From the NCBI RefSeq assembly GCF_024298825.1, contig NZ_CP101153.1:2046001-2110000 (forward strand): a stretch of 64,000 nt of DNA. The letters are read 5' to 3'. A program made the translations under genes and the position numbers. Within the stretch, counting starts at the first letter, position 1. Each line of letters opens with the position of its first letter. Origin of the DNA: Haloglomus salinum. GTDB lineage: Archaea; Halobacteriota; Halobacteria; Halobacteriales; Haloarculaceae. The notes beneath the pieces are model-generated. The model had not been told where the DNA came from and made no database searches. It saw nothing but the letters and a program-made list of their open reading frames with translations. This document shows positions 41,758 to 51,361 of this stretch, piece by piece.

Positions 41758-43686
41758 ATGAGAGGGCAACGCGGACTCGCGCTCCTGCTGGTCGGACTGT
41801 TGCTGGTCCCGGTCGGCGCGATGGGTGTCGGGGCGACCCCCGCGAAGGGGAGCCCGTCACTGTCGGTCTACGCGCCGAGCAACGAACTCACACCGGGACA
41901 GTCGGGCTCGCTGACGCTACAGATTGCCAACAGCGGCGAGGTCGCCTACGCCTCGCCCGGCACCTCCGGACAGGTCACGACCGCGCGCGCGGTCGCGGTC
42001 GAACTCCGGAGTAACGTCGAGGGCATCGACGTGAAGACCGGGCAACAGTCCGTCGGGAGCATCCAGAGCGGCGGGCTGGGCGTGGCCGACTTCCAGGTCG
42101 TGACCGCCGAGGACGTCTCGCCCGGGACGTACGAGCTGACCGCCGAGGTCGACTACGAGTACACCGAGATCGTCACCCAGAGCGGCGCCCAGCAGGAGGA
42201 CGACGCCGAGAAGGAGTTCGACGTGACCGTCCGGGTCACCGACGACGCGCGGTTCGCCGTCGTCGATGTCGAGAGCGATGTGGCCGTCGGGCAGTCCGGC
42301 GACGTGAACGTCACCGTCGAGAACGTCGGCGCGTCGACCGCACGCGACGCCAGCGTCACGCTCCAGTCGACGAGTTCGAGCGTCGTCTTCGGCGGCGCCG
42401 CCAGCGCGACCCGCTATGCGGGCGGGTTCGCCCCCGGCGAGACGCGGACGTTCTCGTTCGAGGCCACGGTCGCGCCGGACACGCCGAGCGCTGACTACGC
42501 GCTCCAGGCGACCGTCGACTTCGAGGGGACCGACGGGGTCCCCGACACGGACGGTCCGTTCCGGGTCGGCGTCCGGCCGGGTGCCGAGCGGACGGTCGAC
42601 ATCCGGGCCGATGCGACCGACCTTGGCGTCGGAACCGAGGGGTCGGTGACGCTGCAGGTCACCAACGACGGTCCCGCGACACTTCACGACGCGACTATCG
42701 CCTTCCAGCCGGGTGGCGAGACGGTCGCCCCCGTCGAGGCCGAGCGGGTCGTCGGCACCCTCGACCCCGGCGCCTCGACGACCGTGGAGTACCCGCTCCG
42801 GGTGGCGGGAAGCGCCGAGCCCGGGCCCCGGCGGCTGACGTTCGCCGTCGACTACGAGAACGACGCCGGTGACGCCTACCGCACGGACCCGGTGGACCTG
42901 ATTGCGGAGGTGGCGCCCGAGCAGTCGTTCTCGCTGACCGGCGTGGAGCACTCGCTGCGCGTCGGCGAGGAGGGTGAGCTTCGGGGCACGGTCGTCAACG
43001 AGGGTCCCGGCCCCGCCCGCGACGCGGTGTTGCGGCTGGAGGCTGGCGGCCAGTCGATCCTGCCACAGGAGACCGAGTACGCCGTCGGGAGCCTGGAGTC
43101 CGGCGCGAGCGCCGACTTCGCGTTCCCCATCGACGTCTCCGCGGGCGCCGCCGAGGGGCCCCGGCAGCTCTCGGTGACGGTCGCCTACGACACGGACGAC
43201 GGGACGGCCGCGACGAGCGACTCGCTGAGCGCCCGGGCCGACGTGGCTCCCAGCCGCGACGTGTTCGTCATCGAAAGCGGTAACACGTCCATCGAGGCCG
43301 GCGAGAGCGGTACCGCCACCGTCTCGGTCACCAACAACCGGGACGTGGTGCTGCGGAACGTCAACGCCCAGGCGTTCGTCGACGACCCGCTGAGCGCCGA
43401 CACCGAGGAGGCGTACATCCCGCGGCTGGCGCCCGGCGAGACCACCGAGATCGAGTTCGACCTGAGCGTCGCAAGCGGCGCGAGCGCCCGGCCGTACCCG
43501 CTGGAGATGGACTTCCAGTACGACGAGCCGGACGGCGACACGAAGCTTTCGGACACCTACCAGGCCACCGTCCGGGTGACCGAGTCGACCGGCGGCGGCG
43601 GGTTCCTCTCGACGTACGGGCTCCCGCTCGGGCTGGTCGGCCTGCTCGCCCTGGCCGGCGCCGGGTTCGTCTACACGAGGCAGTGA
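41758..43686 (+). CDS. COG1361-type surface protein B (tandem beta-sandwich, membrane anchored)
   Basis: A 642-residue protein of the same architecture as the COG1361 protein at 39.1 kb: signal helix (residues 7-27), five or so beta-sandwich domains, and a C-terminal membrane helix (about 615-636) ending in TRQ. VTTARAVAV (residues 73-81) is identical to the motif in protein A and lies in the same place of the first domain, so the two proteins are paralogues. It ends 3 bp before the RND permease start. This suggests a partnership in which the ectodomain works with the pump. Confidence 0.88.
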   Translation: MRGQRGLALLLVGLLLVPVGAMGVGATPAKGSPSLSVYAPSNELTPGQSGSLTLQIANSGEVAYASPGTSGQVTTARAVAVELRSNVEGIDVKTGQQSVGSIQSGGLGVADFQVVTAEDVSPGTYELTAEVDYEYTEIVTQSGAQQEDDAEKEFDVTVRVTDDARFAVVDVESDVAVGQSGDVNVTVENVGASTARDASVTLQSTSSSVVFGGAASATRYAGGFAPGETRTFSFEATVAPDTPSADYALQATVDFEGTDGVPDTDGPFRVGVRPGAERTVDIRADATDLGVGTEGSVTLQVTNDGPATLHDATIAFQPGGETVAPVEAERVVGTLDPGASTTVEYPLRVAGSAEPGPRRLTFAVDYENDAGDAYRTDPVDLIAEVAPEQSFSLTGVEHSLRVGEEGELRGTVVNEGPGPARDAVLRLEAGGQSILPQETEYAVGSLESGASADFAFPIDVSAGAAEGPRQLSVTVAYDTDDGTAATSDSLSARADVAPSRDVFVIESGNTSIEAGESGTATVSVTNNRDVVLRNVNAQAFVDDPLSADTEEAYIPRLAPGETTEIEFDLSVASGASARPYPLEMDFQYDEPDGDTKLSDTYQATVRVTESTGGGGFLSTYGLPLGLVGLLALAGAGFVYTRQ

Positions 43687-43689
43687 GCC

Positions 43690-46149
43690 GTGGTGTCGGT
43701 CGACTCACTGCTCGAACGGGCGGACTCGCTCATCGTGGACCGGCCGCGGGTCGTCATCGGCGCGTTCCTGGTGCTGACGCTGGTGATGGCCGGCGGGCTG
43801 GGGCAGACGGCGACGCAGAGCGGCACTGACCAGTTCATCGAGGGCAACGAGGCCCAGGAGGCCCTCGACGAGATCAACGAGGAGTTCGAGGGGACGACGT
43901 TCGCCACGGACACGGGCGGCACCACGCTCATCCAGCGGAGCGAGAACGTCCTCTCCCGGTCCGCGATGCTGCGGATGCTCGCGGTGCAGGAGCGCGCACA
44001 GGCCCGCGAGGACCTCCGCGTGGTCGGCACCGGGAGCGCCGCCTCCATCGTCGCCCAGACCATCGACCCGTCGGCCACGACGCTGGCGGCCCAGCAGCGC
44101 GTCATCGAGGACGCCTCCGCCGGACAGATAGACGACGCCGTCCGGCGGGCCGACGACACTCCCGGGTTCCGGTCGCTGCTCGGCGAGGACTACAACCCGA
44201 CCGCCGCCTCGGCGGGCGCGACCATCGGCAGCCTCACCCACGAGGTGCCGTCGGGACTGTCCGGTTCGGCGGGCCAGGGCGGTTCCAGCCCGTTGACCAG
44301 TATCCAGCGCGACGTGGCCGACATCGCCGACGCGGTCGGCAGCGACATCACCGTGTTCGGCAGCGGCATCATCTCCGGCGAGCTGTCGGGCGTGGTCGGC
44401 GACTCGCTGGCCATCGTCGTCCCGGCGGCGTCGTTGCTCATCTTCGCCTTCCTCGTCTACGCCTACCGCGACCCGGTCGACCTGCTGCTCGGGGTCGTCT
44501 CGCTGGTGATGGCCATCGTCTGGACGTTCGGCTTCATGGGCTGGGCGGACATCCCGTTCGGGCAGATCCTCATCACGGTGCCGGTGTTGCTGCTGGCGGT
44601 CGGCATCGACTTCGGCATCCACGCAGTGAACCGCTACCGCGAGGAACGCGTCGAGGGCCGGGAGGCGAAGCCGTCGATGCGGACGACGACCGACCAGCTG
44701 CTGGTCGCCTTCTTCATCGTCACCGGGACGACGGTGCTGGGGTTCAGCGCGAACGGGCTGAGCGACCTGCCGCCCATCCGGGACTTCGGCATCGTCTCGG
44801 CGGTCGGCATCGTGTTCACCTTCCTCATCTTCGGGGTGTTCCTCCCGGCGGCGAAACTGTACGCCGACGAACTCCGGGAGTCGGTCGGGCTGCCGTCGTT
44901 CGGCCAGCAGCCCATCGGCAGCGAGGGGTCGGCCCTGAGCGGCGCGCTCGGGGCCGGCGTCACCGTCGCCCGCCGGGCGCCGAAACTGTTCCTGATTCTG
45001 ACGCTGGTCGTGAGTTCGGGCGCTGCCGCCTATGGGACCGGGCTGGACACCTCGTTCTCGAACGAGGACTTCCTGCCGCCCGAGGAGATGCCCGACTACG
45101 TTGAGGGGCTCCCCGCGGGACTGGCCCCTGGGGAGTACACCGTCACGGAGACCATCAACTTCCTCGAGGACGAGTTCCAGTCCAGTGAGGGCGGAGGGAC
45201 GGTGATCGTCTACGTCAGGGGGAACCTGCGCCAGGAGGACAGTCTGGAGCAACTCTACCGCGCGAACGAGGACCCGCCCGACATCATCGTCGCGGAGGAC
45301 CGGCGCGCCGACGCCCAGTCACTGCTCGGCGTCATCGACAGCTACGCCGCTCGGGACCCCGAGTTCGCCGCGCTGGTCGAGCGGAACGACCTGAACGACA
45401 ACGGCGTCCCGGACGACAACCTCGAGGACGTGTACGACGCCCTGACCGCGCCGGACTCGCCGGTCCGGGACCAGGCGCTCCGGTTCATCACGGAGGACTA
45501 CTCCGCCACGCAGGTCCGCTACACCGTCGAGGCCGGCAACAGCGACGCCGCGGTGGTCGACGCGGGCGATGAGCTGGCGGGTCGGGTCCGCGAGGGTGGC
45601 GTGGCGACCGGGCAGACGGTCGTGTTCAAGGCGATCCAGGACACCATCCTGCTGTCGTCGCTGACCGGCCTGGCGGCCGCGCTGGTCGCCACGGCCCTGT
45701 TCCTGATGTTCATCTACTACGTCATCGAGGGACGCCCCTCGCTGGGACTGGCCAATCTGGTACCCATCCTCGTCGCCATCGCGCTGCTGGCGGGGTCGAT
45801 GCGCTTCTTCGGCGTCCCGCTGAACGCGCTGACGGCGACCATCTTCTCCATCGCCGTCGGCGTGGGCATCGACTACTCCGCCCACATCGTCCACCGGTTC
45901 GCCGAGGAGTTCGACGAGACCGACGACCTGTACGGCTCACTGGACGCCACCGTCCAGGGGACCGGCGGCGCGCTGCTGGGCAGCATGCTCACCACCTCCT
46001 CGGGAACGGCGGTGCTGGTGCTGGCCATCACCCCGATCCTCGGTCAGTTCGGGCTGGTCATCGCGCTGAGCGTGTTCTTCTCGTTCCTCACCGCGGTGCT
46101 CGTCACCCCGCCGGTGATGGTCGTCTGGCACGAGGTGACGGTCGCATGA
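43690..46149 (+). CDS. HAE3/MMPL-type RND permease
   Basis: An 819-residue transporter with two similar halves, each having a large extracytoplasmic loop domain and six membrane helices. The second-half motif GVGIDYSAHIVHRF and the first-half motif VGIDFGIHAVNRY are the paired TM4/TM10 segments that carry proton-relay aspartates in the hydrophobe/amphiphile exporter-3 family. Such pumps export lipids, hopanoid-like isoprenoids or hydrophobic drugs. The GTG start follows the COG1361 stop by 3 bp and the permease overlaps the regulator by ATGA, giving a tight three-gene operon. Confidence 0.94.
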   Translation: MVSVDSLLERADSLIVDRPRVVIGAFLVLTLVMAGGLGQTATQSGTDQFIEGNEAQEALDEINEEFEGTTFATDTGGTTLIQRSENVLSRSAMLRMLAVQERAQAREDLRVVGTGSAASIVAQTIDPSATTLAAQQRVIEDASAGQIDDAVRRADDTPGFRSLLGEDYNPTAASAGATIGSLTHEVPSGLSGSAGQGGSSPLTSIQRDVADIADAVGSDITVFGSGIISGELSGVVGDSLAIVVPAASLLIFAFLVYAYRDPVDLLLGVVSLVMAIVWTFGFMGWADIPFGQILITVPVLLLAVGIDFGIHAVNRYREERVEGREAKPSMRTTTDQLLVAFFIVTGTTVLGFSANGLSDLPPIRDFGIVSAVGIVFTFLIFGVFLPAAKLYADELRESVGLPSFGQQPIGSEGSALSGALGAGVTVARRAPKLFLILTLVVSSGAAAYGTGLDTSFSNEDFLPPEEMPDYVEGLPAGLAPGEYTVTETINFLEDEFQSSEGGGTVIVYVRGNLRQEDSLEQLYRANEDPPDIIVAEDRRADAQSLLGVIDSYAARDPEFAALVERNDLNDNGVPDDNLEDVYDALTAPDSPVRDQALRFITEDYSATQVRYTVEAGNSDAAVVDAGDELAGRVREGGVATGQTVVFKAIQDTILLSSLTGLAAALVATALFLMFIYYVIEGRPSLGLANLVPILVAIALLAGSMRFFGVPLNALTATIFSIAVGVGIDYSAHIVHRFAEEFDETDDLYGSLDATVQGTGGALLGSMLTTSSGTAVLVLAITPILGQFGLVIALSVFFSFLTAVLVTPPVMVVWHEVTVA

Positions 46150-46949
46150 GCGACGACGCCCGGGCCGACGCCGACGACGAGGACGCGGTCGCGGCGCTGG
46201 AGCGACTCGGCCTCTCGAACTACGAGGCCCGGTCGTTCGTCGCCCTCCAGCGGCTCGGCACCGGTACCGCGCGCGATGTCCACGAGGAGACTGGCATCCC
46301 TCGCTCGCAGGTGTACGGCGCGGCCGACGAACTCGAGGAGCGGGGGCTGGTGAGCGTCCAGCAGTCCCGACCGAAACGGTACCGTCCCGTCGAACTCGAG
46401 GAGGCCCGCGAGCGACTCACCGCGGAGTTCGAGCGCGACCGCGAGGCCGCGTTCGACCACCTCGAACGGGTCCGCCGGGAGCCCGGTCCCAGCCAGGAGC
46501 GCCAGGAGGACGTCTGGACTATCACCGGCTCCGACGCCATCGACACCCGGATGACCGCGCTCACGGAGGAGGCCAAGCAACGGGTCGCCGTCGCGACCGA
46601 CGAGGCCGCGTACCTCCCGGACGAGACGTTCGAGGCGTTGCGGCGCTTCCACGCCGACGGCGGCGAGGTCGTCGCCATCTCGCGGACGGCGGCCATCCGG
46701 GAGTCGTTCGAGGCCGAGGGGATGGTCGCCGTCGCTCCGCCGGAGCAGCTCGTCGACCCCGACAACGACCGGAGCGCACGGCTTGTCCTCGTCGACGAGG
46801 ACGCGCTCCTGCTGAGCGTGCTGGCCGACGAGGAGATCGCCATCTGGAGCGAGCACACCACCTTCGCCCGCGTCTTCGGCGGCCTGCTCCGCCAGGGACT
46901 GCTCGGCGCGGCCGACGGGGACCCGGACGACGGAACCGGGGGGGCGTAG
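46146..46949 (+). CDS. TrmB-like transcriptional regulator
   Basis: A 267-residue regulator. The N-terminal TrmB winged helix (residues about 14-75) contains LGLSNYEARSFVALQ and the ETGIPRSQVYGAADELEERG recognition helix. A short coiled coil and a C-terminal effector-binding-like domain follow (about residues 120-250). Its ATG overlaps the RND permease stop, so it is made with the pump and probably autoregulates the operon. TrmB proteins in archaea respond to sugars, but members paired with transporters often sense the exported compound; the ligand here is unknown. Confidence 0.91.
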   Translation: MSDDARADADDEDAVAALERLGLSNYEARSFVALQRLGTGTARDVHEETGIPRSQVYGAADELEERGLVSVQQSRPKRYRPVELEEARERLTAEFERDREAAFDHLERVRREPGPSQERQEDVWTITGSDAIDTRMTALTEEAKQRVAVATDEAAYLPDETFEALRRFHADGGEVVAISRTAAIRESFEAEGMVAVAPPEQLVDPDNDRSARLVLVDEDALLLSVLADEEIAIWSEHTTFARVFGGLLRQGLLGAADGDPDDGTGGA

Positions 46950-47110
46950 TCGCGTCGGGCCGCCGGGCTCGCCCTGGCGTCGCCCCCGGCCAGTGTCCGA
47001 GATCTGGCGCCCGATACGGAACTACACAGCCACGGCTCCCTGTCGGTGGGACGCGACCGCAGAACGGGCCGAACGGCCCAGGTGGAGGATGGGACGGACG
47101 CCGGGGTGTG

Positions 47111-48919
47111 CTAGAGGAACCCGCGGTCCTCGTTGTAGTCGAAGTAGCGCTGTGCGATGACGTCGGCCGTGCGGAGCGCGAGCGCCTGGCCGGAGTTCGT
47201 CGGGTTCGGCCCGCCGACGCCGTTGGCGAGCGCGGAGTGGTCCGCGACGAACAGGCGCTGGACATCGTGGGCTTCGGCACCCTGGTCCAGCACCGGGCCG
47301 ATGCGCATCGAGGACTGCATGTGGAGCAGCAGCGGCGGCCACTCCGACCGGTGGACGTGCTTGGCCCCGGCGTTGCGATGGATGTTGGCCGCGATGCGTG
47401 CCAGCTCGTCGCGCCGCTCGTCGTCCTCGCGCCCGGGTTCGTACCGGACCTTCGGCACTGGACCGTGCTCGTCGGAGAAGGCGTCGTCCAGGGAGACCCC
47501 GTTCTCCTTGCGTGGCCGGTCGTCGGTGAGGACGAGCAGCGCCTTCGTGTTCTTGTAGTTCGACATCTTCCGCTTGAGCTCCTTGCCGACGACGTAGCCT
47601 CGGGTGTCCCAGGGCTCGCCCTCCGCGACGTTGTTCTCGAAGGAGTAGCCGGCCTCCGTGAACAGGTAGTCGGCGAAGGAGACGAGTCCCGGGGACATGC
47701 CGATGTCCTCGAGGCCGCCGACGCCGGGCTTGTCGAACCGGACCGCGGAGTTCTGCCCCTTGTACGGGTCCATGTGGCCGGCGTCGGTGATGTCCGCGAC
47801 GGTGTCGTCGTCGTAGGTGCCGACGACCCAGTCGAACCAGTGGGTGGTCAGCCCCTTGCCGACCCAGCCGTTCGTGTTCGGCAGGCCGGAGTTGAGCCAG
47901 AGCCGCGGTGACTCGATGCAGCCGGCGGCGAGGACGACCGTGTCGGCCTCGATGGTCTCGGTCGTCCCGGACCAGGTGTCGCGGATGTCGACGCCGGTCG
48001 CCTCCAGGTCGCCCGCGGGACCGCTGTCCGTATTGATGTTTGTGACGAACGTGTTGGGACGGATGGCGACGTTGCCCTTCTCTGGGTCCTCGTTGGTGTC
48101 CAGCGCGATGGGAACGTAGCCGATGTTGCTGGATTTGCGGGCCTTGTCACGAACCGGCGCGTTGACCGGCGTCGAGGAGCCCTGGAAGTGGTCGGCCGCC
48201 AGCGTGTCCCCGCGGAAGCCGTCCTCGTAGTCGAACGTGCCGGTGTAGTCCGAGTCGAGTTCCTCGCCGTTCGTGGTCTGGCGCCCGGGCACCTCGACGG
48301 AGTTGGCCTGGGGCCGCCAGCCCGTCTCCGTGACGTTCTTGGTCTCGATGAGTGGGTACTCGCCGGCCTTCTCCTCGCTGGCGCCGTGGATGAACACCTC
48401 CTCCTTGCCCGTCATCGGGGCCTGCTGGGTGGAGGTGTTCTCCTCGTTCTCCTGGTAGTACGGCACCATGTCCGCGTAGTCGATGTCGCCCCAGTGGGGC
48501 TGGTCGTCGAACGCGGTCGGGTAGCCGCGGGGGTGGTTGCCGAAGTAGTGAGTGGTGGTGCCGCCGACGGCCGCGACCTGCCAGATGAACGCGTTCTGAT
48601 GCAGGTTCCGGAACCACGGCGCGCGGCTGTGGTCCGGTGGGCCGACGCGAAGGTAGCCCGCGGTCGGGTCGTTCGCACCGTTCTCGAGGTGGGTGTACTG
48701 CGAGTCGAGCAGTTTCCCGTCGAGGTCGTCCGGGTCGTTGCTGATGGTGCCCCCCTCGTCGGCGTGGGGAGTGGGCCACTTCGTGTTCCCGTGGAACGGG
48801 CCGGCCTCGATCATCAGCACGTCCAGGCCGTGCTTGTCCGCCAGCGCCCAGGCCGCGGCGGGACCGTCCGCGCCCGCGCCGATGATGATGACGTCGGGGT
48901 CCTCGTGGGGGTTGCTCAT
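47111..48919 (-). CDS. GMC-family oxidoreductase
   Basis: A 602-residue FAD enzyme. The N-terminal dinucleotide-binding motif is IIIGAGADGPAAAWALA (residues 11-27) followed by EAGPFHG. Near the C-terminus are HMQSSMRIG and DHSALANG-type segments with the NPTNSGQALALR block that carries the catalytic His/Asn position of glucose-methanol-choline oxidoreductases. It lacks any signal peptide. The gene overlaps the preceding Tat-bearing gene by ATGA, and the two are made as a pair. A sugar or sugar-acid dehydrogenase is the likeliest role; the substrate is unknown. Confidence 0.91.
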   Translation of the reverse strand: MSNPHEDPDVIIIGAGADGPAAAWALADKHGLDVLMIEAGPFHGNTKWPTPHADEGGTISNDPDDLDGKLLDSQYTHLENGANDPTAGYLRVGPPDHSRAPWFRNLHQNAFIWQVAAVGGTTTHYFGNHPRGYPTAFDDQPHWGDIDYADMVPYYQENEENTSTQQAPMTGKEEVFIHGASEEKAGEYPLIETKNVTETGWRPQANSVEVPGRQTTNGEELDSDYTGTFDYEDGFRGDTLAADHFQGSSTPVNAPVRDKARKSSNIGYVPIALDTNEDPEKGNVAIRPNTFVTNINTDSGPAGDLEATGVDIRDTWSGTTETIEADTVVLAAGCIESPRLWLNSGLPNTNGWVGKGLTTHWFDWVVGTYDDDTVADITDAGHMDPYKGQNSAVRFDKPGVGGLEDIGMSPGLVSFADYLFTEAGYSFENNVAEGEPWDTRGYVVGKELKRKMSNYKNTKALLVLTDDRPRKENGVSLDDAFSDEHGPVPKVRYEPGREDDERRDELARIAANIHRNAGAKHVHRSEWPPLLLHMQSSMRIGPVLDQGAEAHDVQRLFVADHSALANGVGGPNPTNSGQALALRTADVIAQRYFDYNEDRGFL

Positions 48920-50349
48920 AGCAGGTCACCTCCGAGGCCCTCGGCGGCGTCACCGTCGGTCACGCCCTCGGTCAGACCGTCGGTCAGGCCACCCGTCGGG
49001 CTCTCCTCGTCGTCCGCGTCGTCCGCGGTCGTCCCCGCCGACGCCTCGTCCGGCGGGCCGTTGCCGGGCGTGTCGTCCGGCGGGCCGCCGGCCCTGCCGG
49101 CGAGTTCGTCGTCCGAGAGGACGTCGTCGCCGACCAGGTCGCCCTGGTAGTCCGAGGGGTCGTCGTCGAACCCGCCGTCGACCGCGTGGAACCAGTCGGT
49201 CGCGTAGCCGTCCGCCGGCCCTGGGTAGCCCGTCTGCTGGTGGCTCTGGGCCTCGCCGACCGGCCGCTCCAGCTCGCGCTCCTGGGGCAGGTCCGTCTTC
49301 GTGTCGCCGTAGGCGGACCACTCCGTGTAGTAGCCGAAGCCGTGGAGGCCGTTACAGGCCATGATGACGTACTTCAGGATGCCGACCGTGGGCAGCATCG
49401 GCGAGAGTATCGAGTCCAGCCGGTCGATGACGTTCCCGTCGACGATGTCCCAGAGGACGCGCAGGCGGTCCTCGCGGGAGAGCTTCGTGAACGTCCCACC
49501 CGCGGGGAACTGCGTGTTGGGGGAGGGCGGGTCCTCGTTGCGCTGGCGGAGCAGGAACTCCGCCGCCGCGATGTCGAAGACGACCGGGAAGACCTCCGCG
49601 TACGGGTAGTTCTGCTTGACGCGATGGACGGTCTCGGTGCCGGCCTCGACGAGCAGTTCCACGTCGGCCGGGCCGCTCGCGTCCGGTGCAGCCGGCGCGT
49701 TCGGGATGCTGATGTCGAGCGTGTCGAGCGCGCCGAAGTCCGTGAGCTCGGCGAGCTCGCCGAGGTCGACTACGTCGGTCAGCTCCGAGAGTACGCCCTC
49801 GTCCACGAGGTCCAGCACCGCGTCCAGGTCGGTACCCGAGCCGGTCGTGTCGAGGGTGGTCTCGAACAGGTCGAGCGGCATCCGGTCCTCCTCGTCGAGC
49901 AGTCCGGCAGCCCCGGAGACCGAGTCGGTGACGTCCGAGACCGAGCCGGTCGGGGACCCGCCCAGCAGCCCGTCGAGGCGCCCCGACAGCCCTGACGTGC
50001 CGCTACTCGGTGCCTCGAGTGTTCCGTTCTTGGCGGGCGTCTGGAGCGTCTCCAGGCGGATCTCCTGGAAGTGGTTGAAGTCGTAGACGATGAACTTCTC
50101 CAGTTCGACGTCCAGTCCGCCGGCGACGTGTTCCTCCCCGAGCTCGTCGGCCAGCTCCGGCGTCCGTGGGACGATGGCGTCCACGATAGAGCGGTAGGTA
50201 TCCAGCGTGTGTGGGTCCGTGGGAATCTCCTGCTGGAGGATCTCCCCGACGTCCTCGAGCTTCGTGTTGGACATCGAGAGGGCCGCGAACCCTCCCATCC
50301 CCTTCATCATGCCGCGGCGCGTCGTTGACGGTGTGTTTTTCTCGTTCAT
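48916..50349 (-). CDS. Tat-bearing partner subunit of the GMC oxidoreductase (gluconate 2-dehydrogenase subunit-3-like)
   Basis: A 477-residue protein with an N-terminal twin-arginine-like signal (TTRRGMMKGMGG, residues 9-20). The DPHTLDTYRSIVDAIVPRTPE segment (about residues 44-64) is what the gluconate 2-dehydrogenase small subunit looks like; the rest is larger than usual (bacterial members are about 150-250 residues). An insertion at about residues 100-215, rich in Asp, Leu and Gly, and a disordered acidic tail (from about residue 385) account for the extra length. No haem-binding CxxCH is visible. The GMC subunit has no signal, so this one probably carries it out through Tat as a hitchhiker. 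Confidence 0.82.
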   Translation of the reverse strand: MNEKNTPSTTRRGMMKGMGGFAALSMSNTKLEDVGEILQQEIPTDPHTLDTYRSIVDAIVPRTPELADELGEEHVAGGLDVELEKFIVYDFNHFQEIRLETLQTPAKNGTLEAPSSGTSGLSGRLDGLLGGSPTGSVSDVTDSVSGAAGLLDEEDRMPLDLFETTLDTTGSGTDLDAVLDLVDEGVLSELTDVVDLGELAELTDFGALDTLDISIPNAPAAPDASGPADVELLVEAGTETVHRVKQNYPYAEVFPVVFDIAAAEFLLRQRNEDPPSPNTQFPAGGTFTKLSREDRLRVLWDIVDGNVIDRLDSILSPMLPTVGILKYVIMACNGLHGFGYYTEWSAYGDTKTDLPQERELERPVGEAQSHQQTGYPGPADGYATDWFHAVDGGFDDDPSDYQGDLVGDDVLSDDELAGRAGGPPDDTPGNGPPDEASAGTTADDADDEESPTGGLTDGLTEGVTDGDAAEGLGGDLL

Positions 50350-50483
50350 GTGGCCGGCTAGCTCCGTGCTCCTTGCTGGGGAACACTATGGATAGGGCTG
50401 CTGCAGGAAATACGCGTTCATTTAAGTAGCAATCTGAATGGGCGGTATCTCCCGTATTCGGTCGAAAAAGCCACTGAGGTTGG

Positions 50484-50530
50484 GTTTATTGAATGAGCCT
50501 CGCTGCAAAGGTGTCCGGTGATGCCGGACA
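50484..50530 (+). promoter_or_regulatory. TATA-like box plus operator palindrome of iclR gene
   Basis: A GTTTATT box (50484-50490) is followed by the palindrome TGTCCGG-TGATG-CCGGACA at 50512-50530, with perfect 7-bp arms and a 5-nt centre. The palindrome starts about 26 nt after the box, exactly where transcription begins. An identical copy occurs upstream of the acyl-CoA synthetase gene. This is the layout of a regulator's autoregulatory operator. Confidence 0.65.
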
Positions 50531-50562
50531 GATTGAAGTGGGTGGGGGGTGATGAGGTGGGT

Positions 50563-51339
50563 ATGGACGCCGGCGACGACTACCCAGTGGGCGCGGTCAA
50601 GGTGACCCACGACGTCATCGAACTGCTGGCCGAACGGGGCCCGACCGGGGTGACCGCCGTCGCGGAGGCGCTGGATATCCCGAAGAGCACCGCGTACGAC
50701 CACCTCCGGACGCTGGCAGCGGTCGGTTACGCGGTCAACGAGGACGGGTCCTACCGTGCCAGCACCCGACTGTTCCACGCGGGTCGGCGGGCGCGTGACG
50801 ACCACGAACTGTACGCTCACGGCCGGGACGAGGCACTCTCGCTCGACCGGAACACCGCGGAGGGGCGCCACGTCCAGCTCGTCGTGGTGGAACACGGGCG
50901 CGGGGCTATCCTGTTCGCCACGCGGTGGCAGCGCGAGCGCCGCTCGGCCCAGCCCGCCCGCGCCTACCCCATGCAGGTTCGGCTCCACTCCAATGCCCCT
51001 GGCAAGGCGATTCTGGCCGAGCTGCCCGACAAGCGGGTCGACGAGGTCCTCGCGGAGGGGCTTCCACCCGTCACCGACCGGACCGTGACCGACGAGCGTG
51101 ACCTCCGTACGGAACTGGAGGCAGTCCGGAGCCAGGGGTACGCGACCGACGACGAGGAGCTCATCCGTGGAATGCGTGGGATCGCGGCCCCCATCGTGAC
51201 CGAGCGGGGCGTCCGCGGCGCCGTGGCCGTCTACGGCTCCGGCGACCGGATGCCCGCTGACCCGGCCACGGAGCTGGCCGAACCCGTGCGGGGGGCCGCT
51301 CGGACCATCGAGGCGAACATCATCTTCGGTGGGGACTGA
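50563..51339 (+). CDS. IclR-family transcriptional regulator
   Basis: A 258-residue regulator. The N-terminal winged helix (about residues 10-70) has GVTAVAEALDIPKSTAYDHL as recognition block. The C-terminal effector domain shows the standard IclR segments, including HSNAPGKAILAELP and IRGMRGIAAPI. The ATG at 50563 was chosen over the GTG/ATG at 50518/50521, because those lie inside the operator palindrome. Members respond to aromatic acids or carboxylates. It precedes an acyl-CoA synthetase that bears the same operator, so it is probably the pathway regulator. Confidence 0.91.
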   Translation: MDAGDDYPVGAVKVTHDVIELLAERGPTGVTAVAEALDIPKSTAYDHLRTLAAVGYAVNEDGSYRASTRLFHAGRRARDDHELYAHGRDEALSLDRNTAEGRHVQLVVVEHGRGAILFATRWQRERRSAQPARAYPMQVRLHSNAPGKAILAELPDKRVDEVLAEGLPPVTDRTVTDERDLRTELEAVRSQGYATDDEELIRGMRGIAAPIVTERGVRGAVAVYGSGDRMPADPATELAEPVRGAARTIEANIIFGGD

Positions 51340-51361
51340 CACCGGTTGTATCTCAGCCGAC

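Noticed and set aside
43690-46149. Multidrug efflux pump as a firm function
   Set aside because: HAE3-type RND motifs show the family, but sequence alone gives no evidence for drugs over lipids or other amphiphiles.
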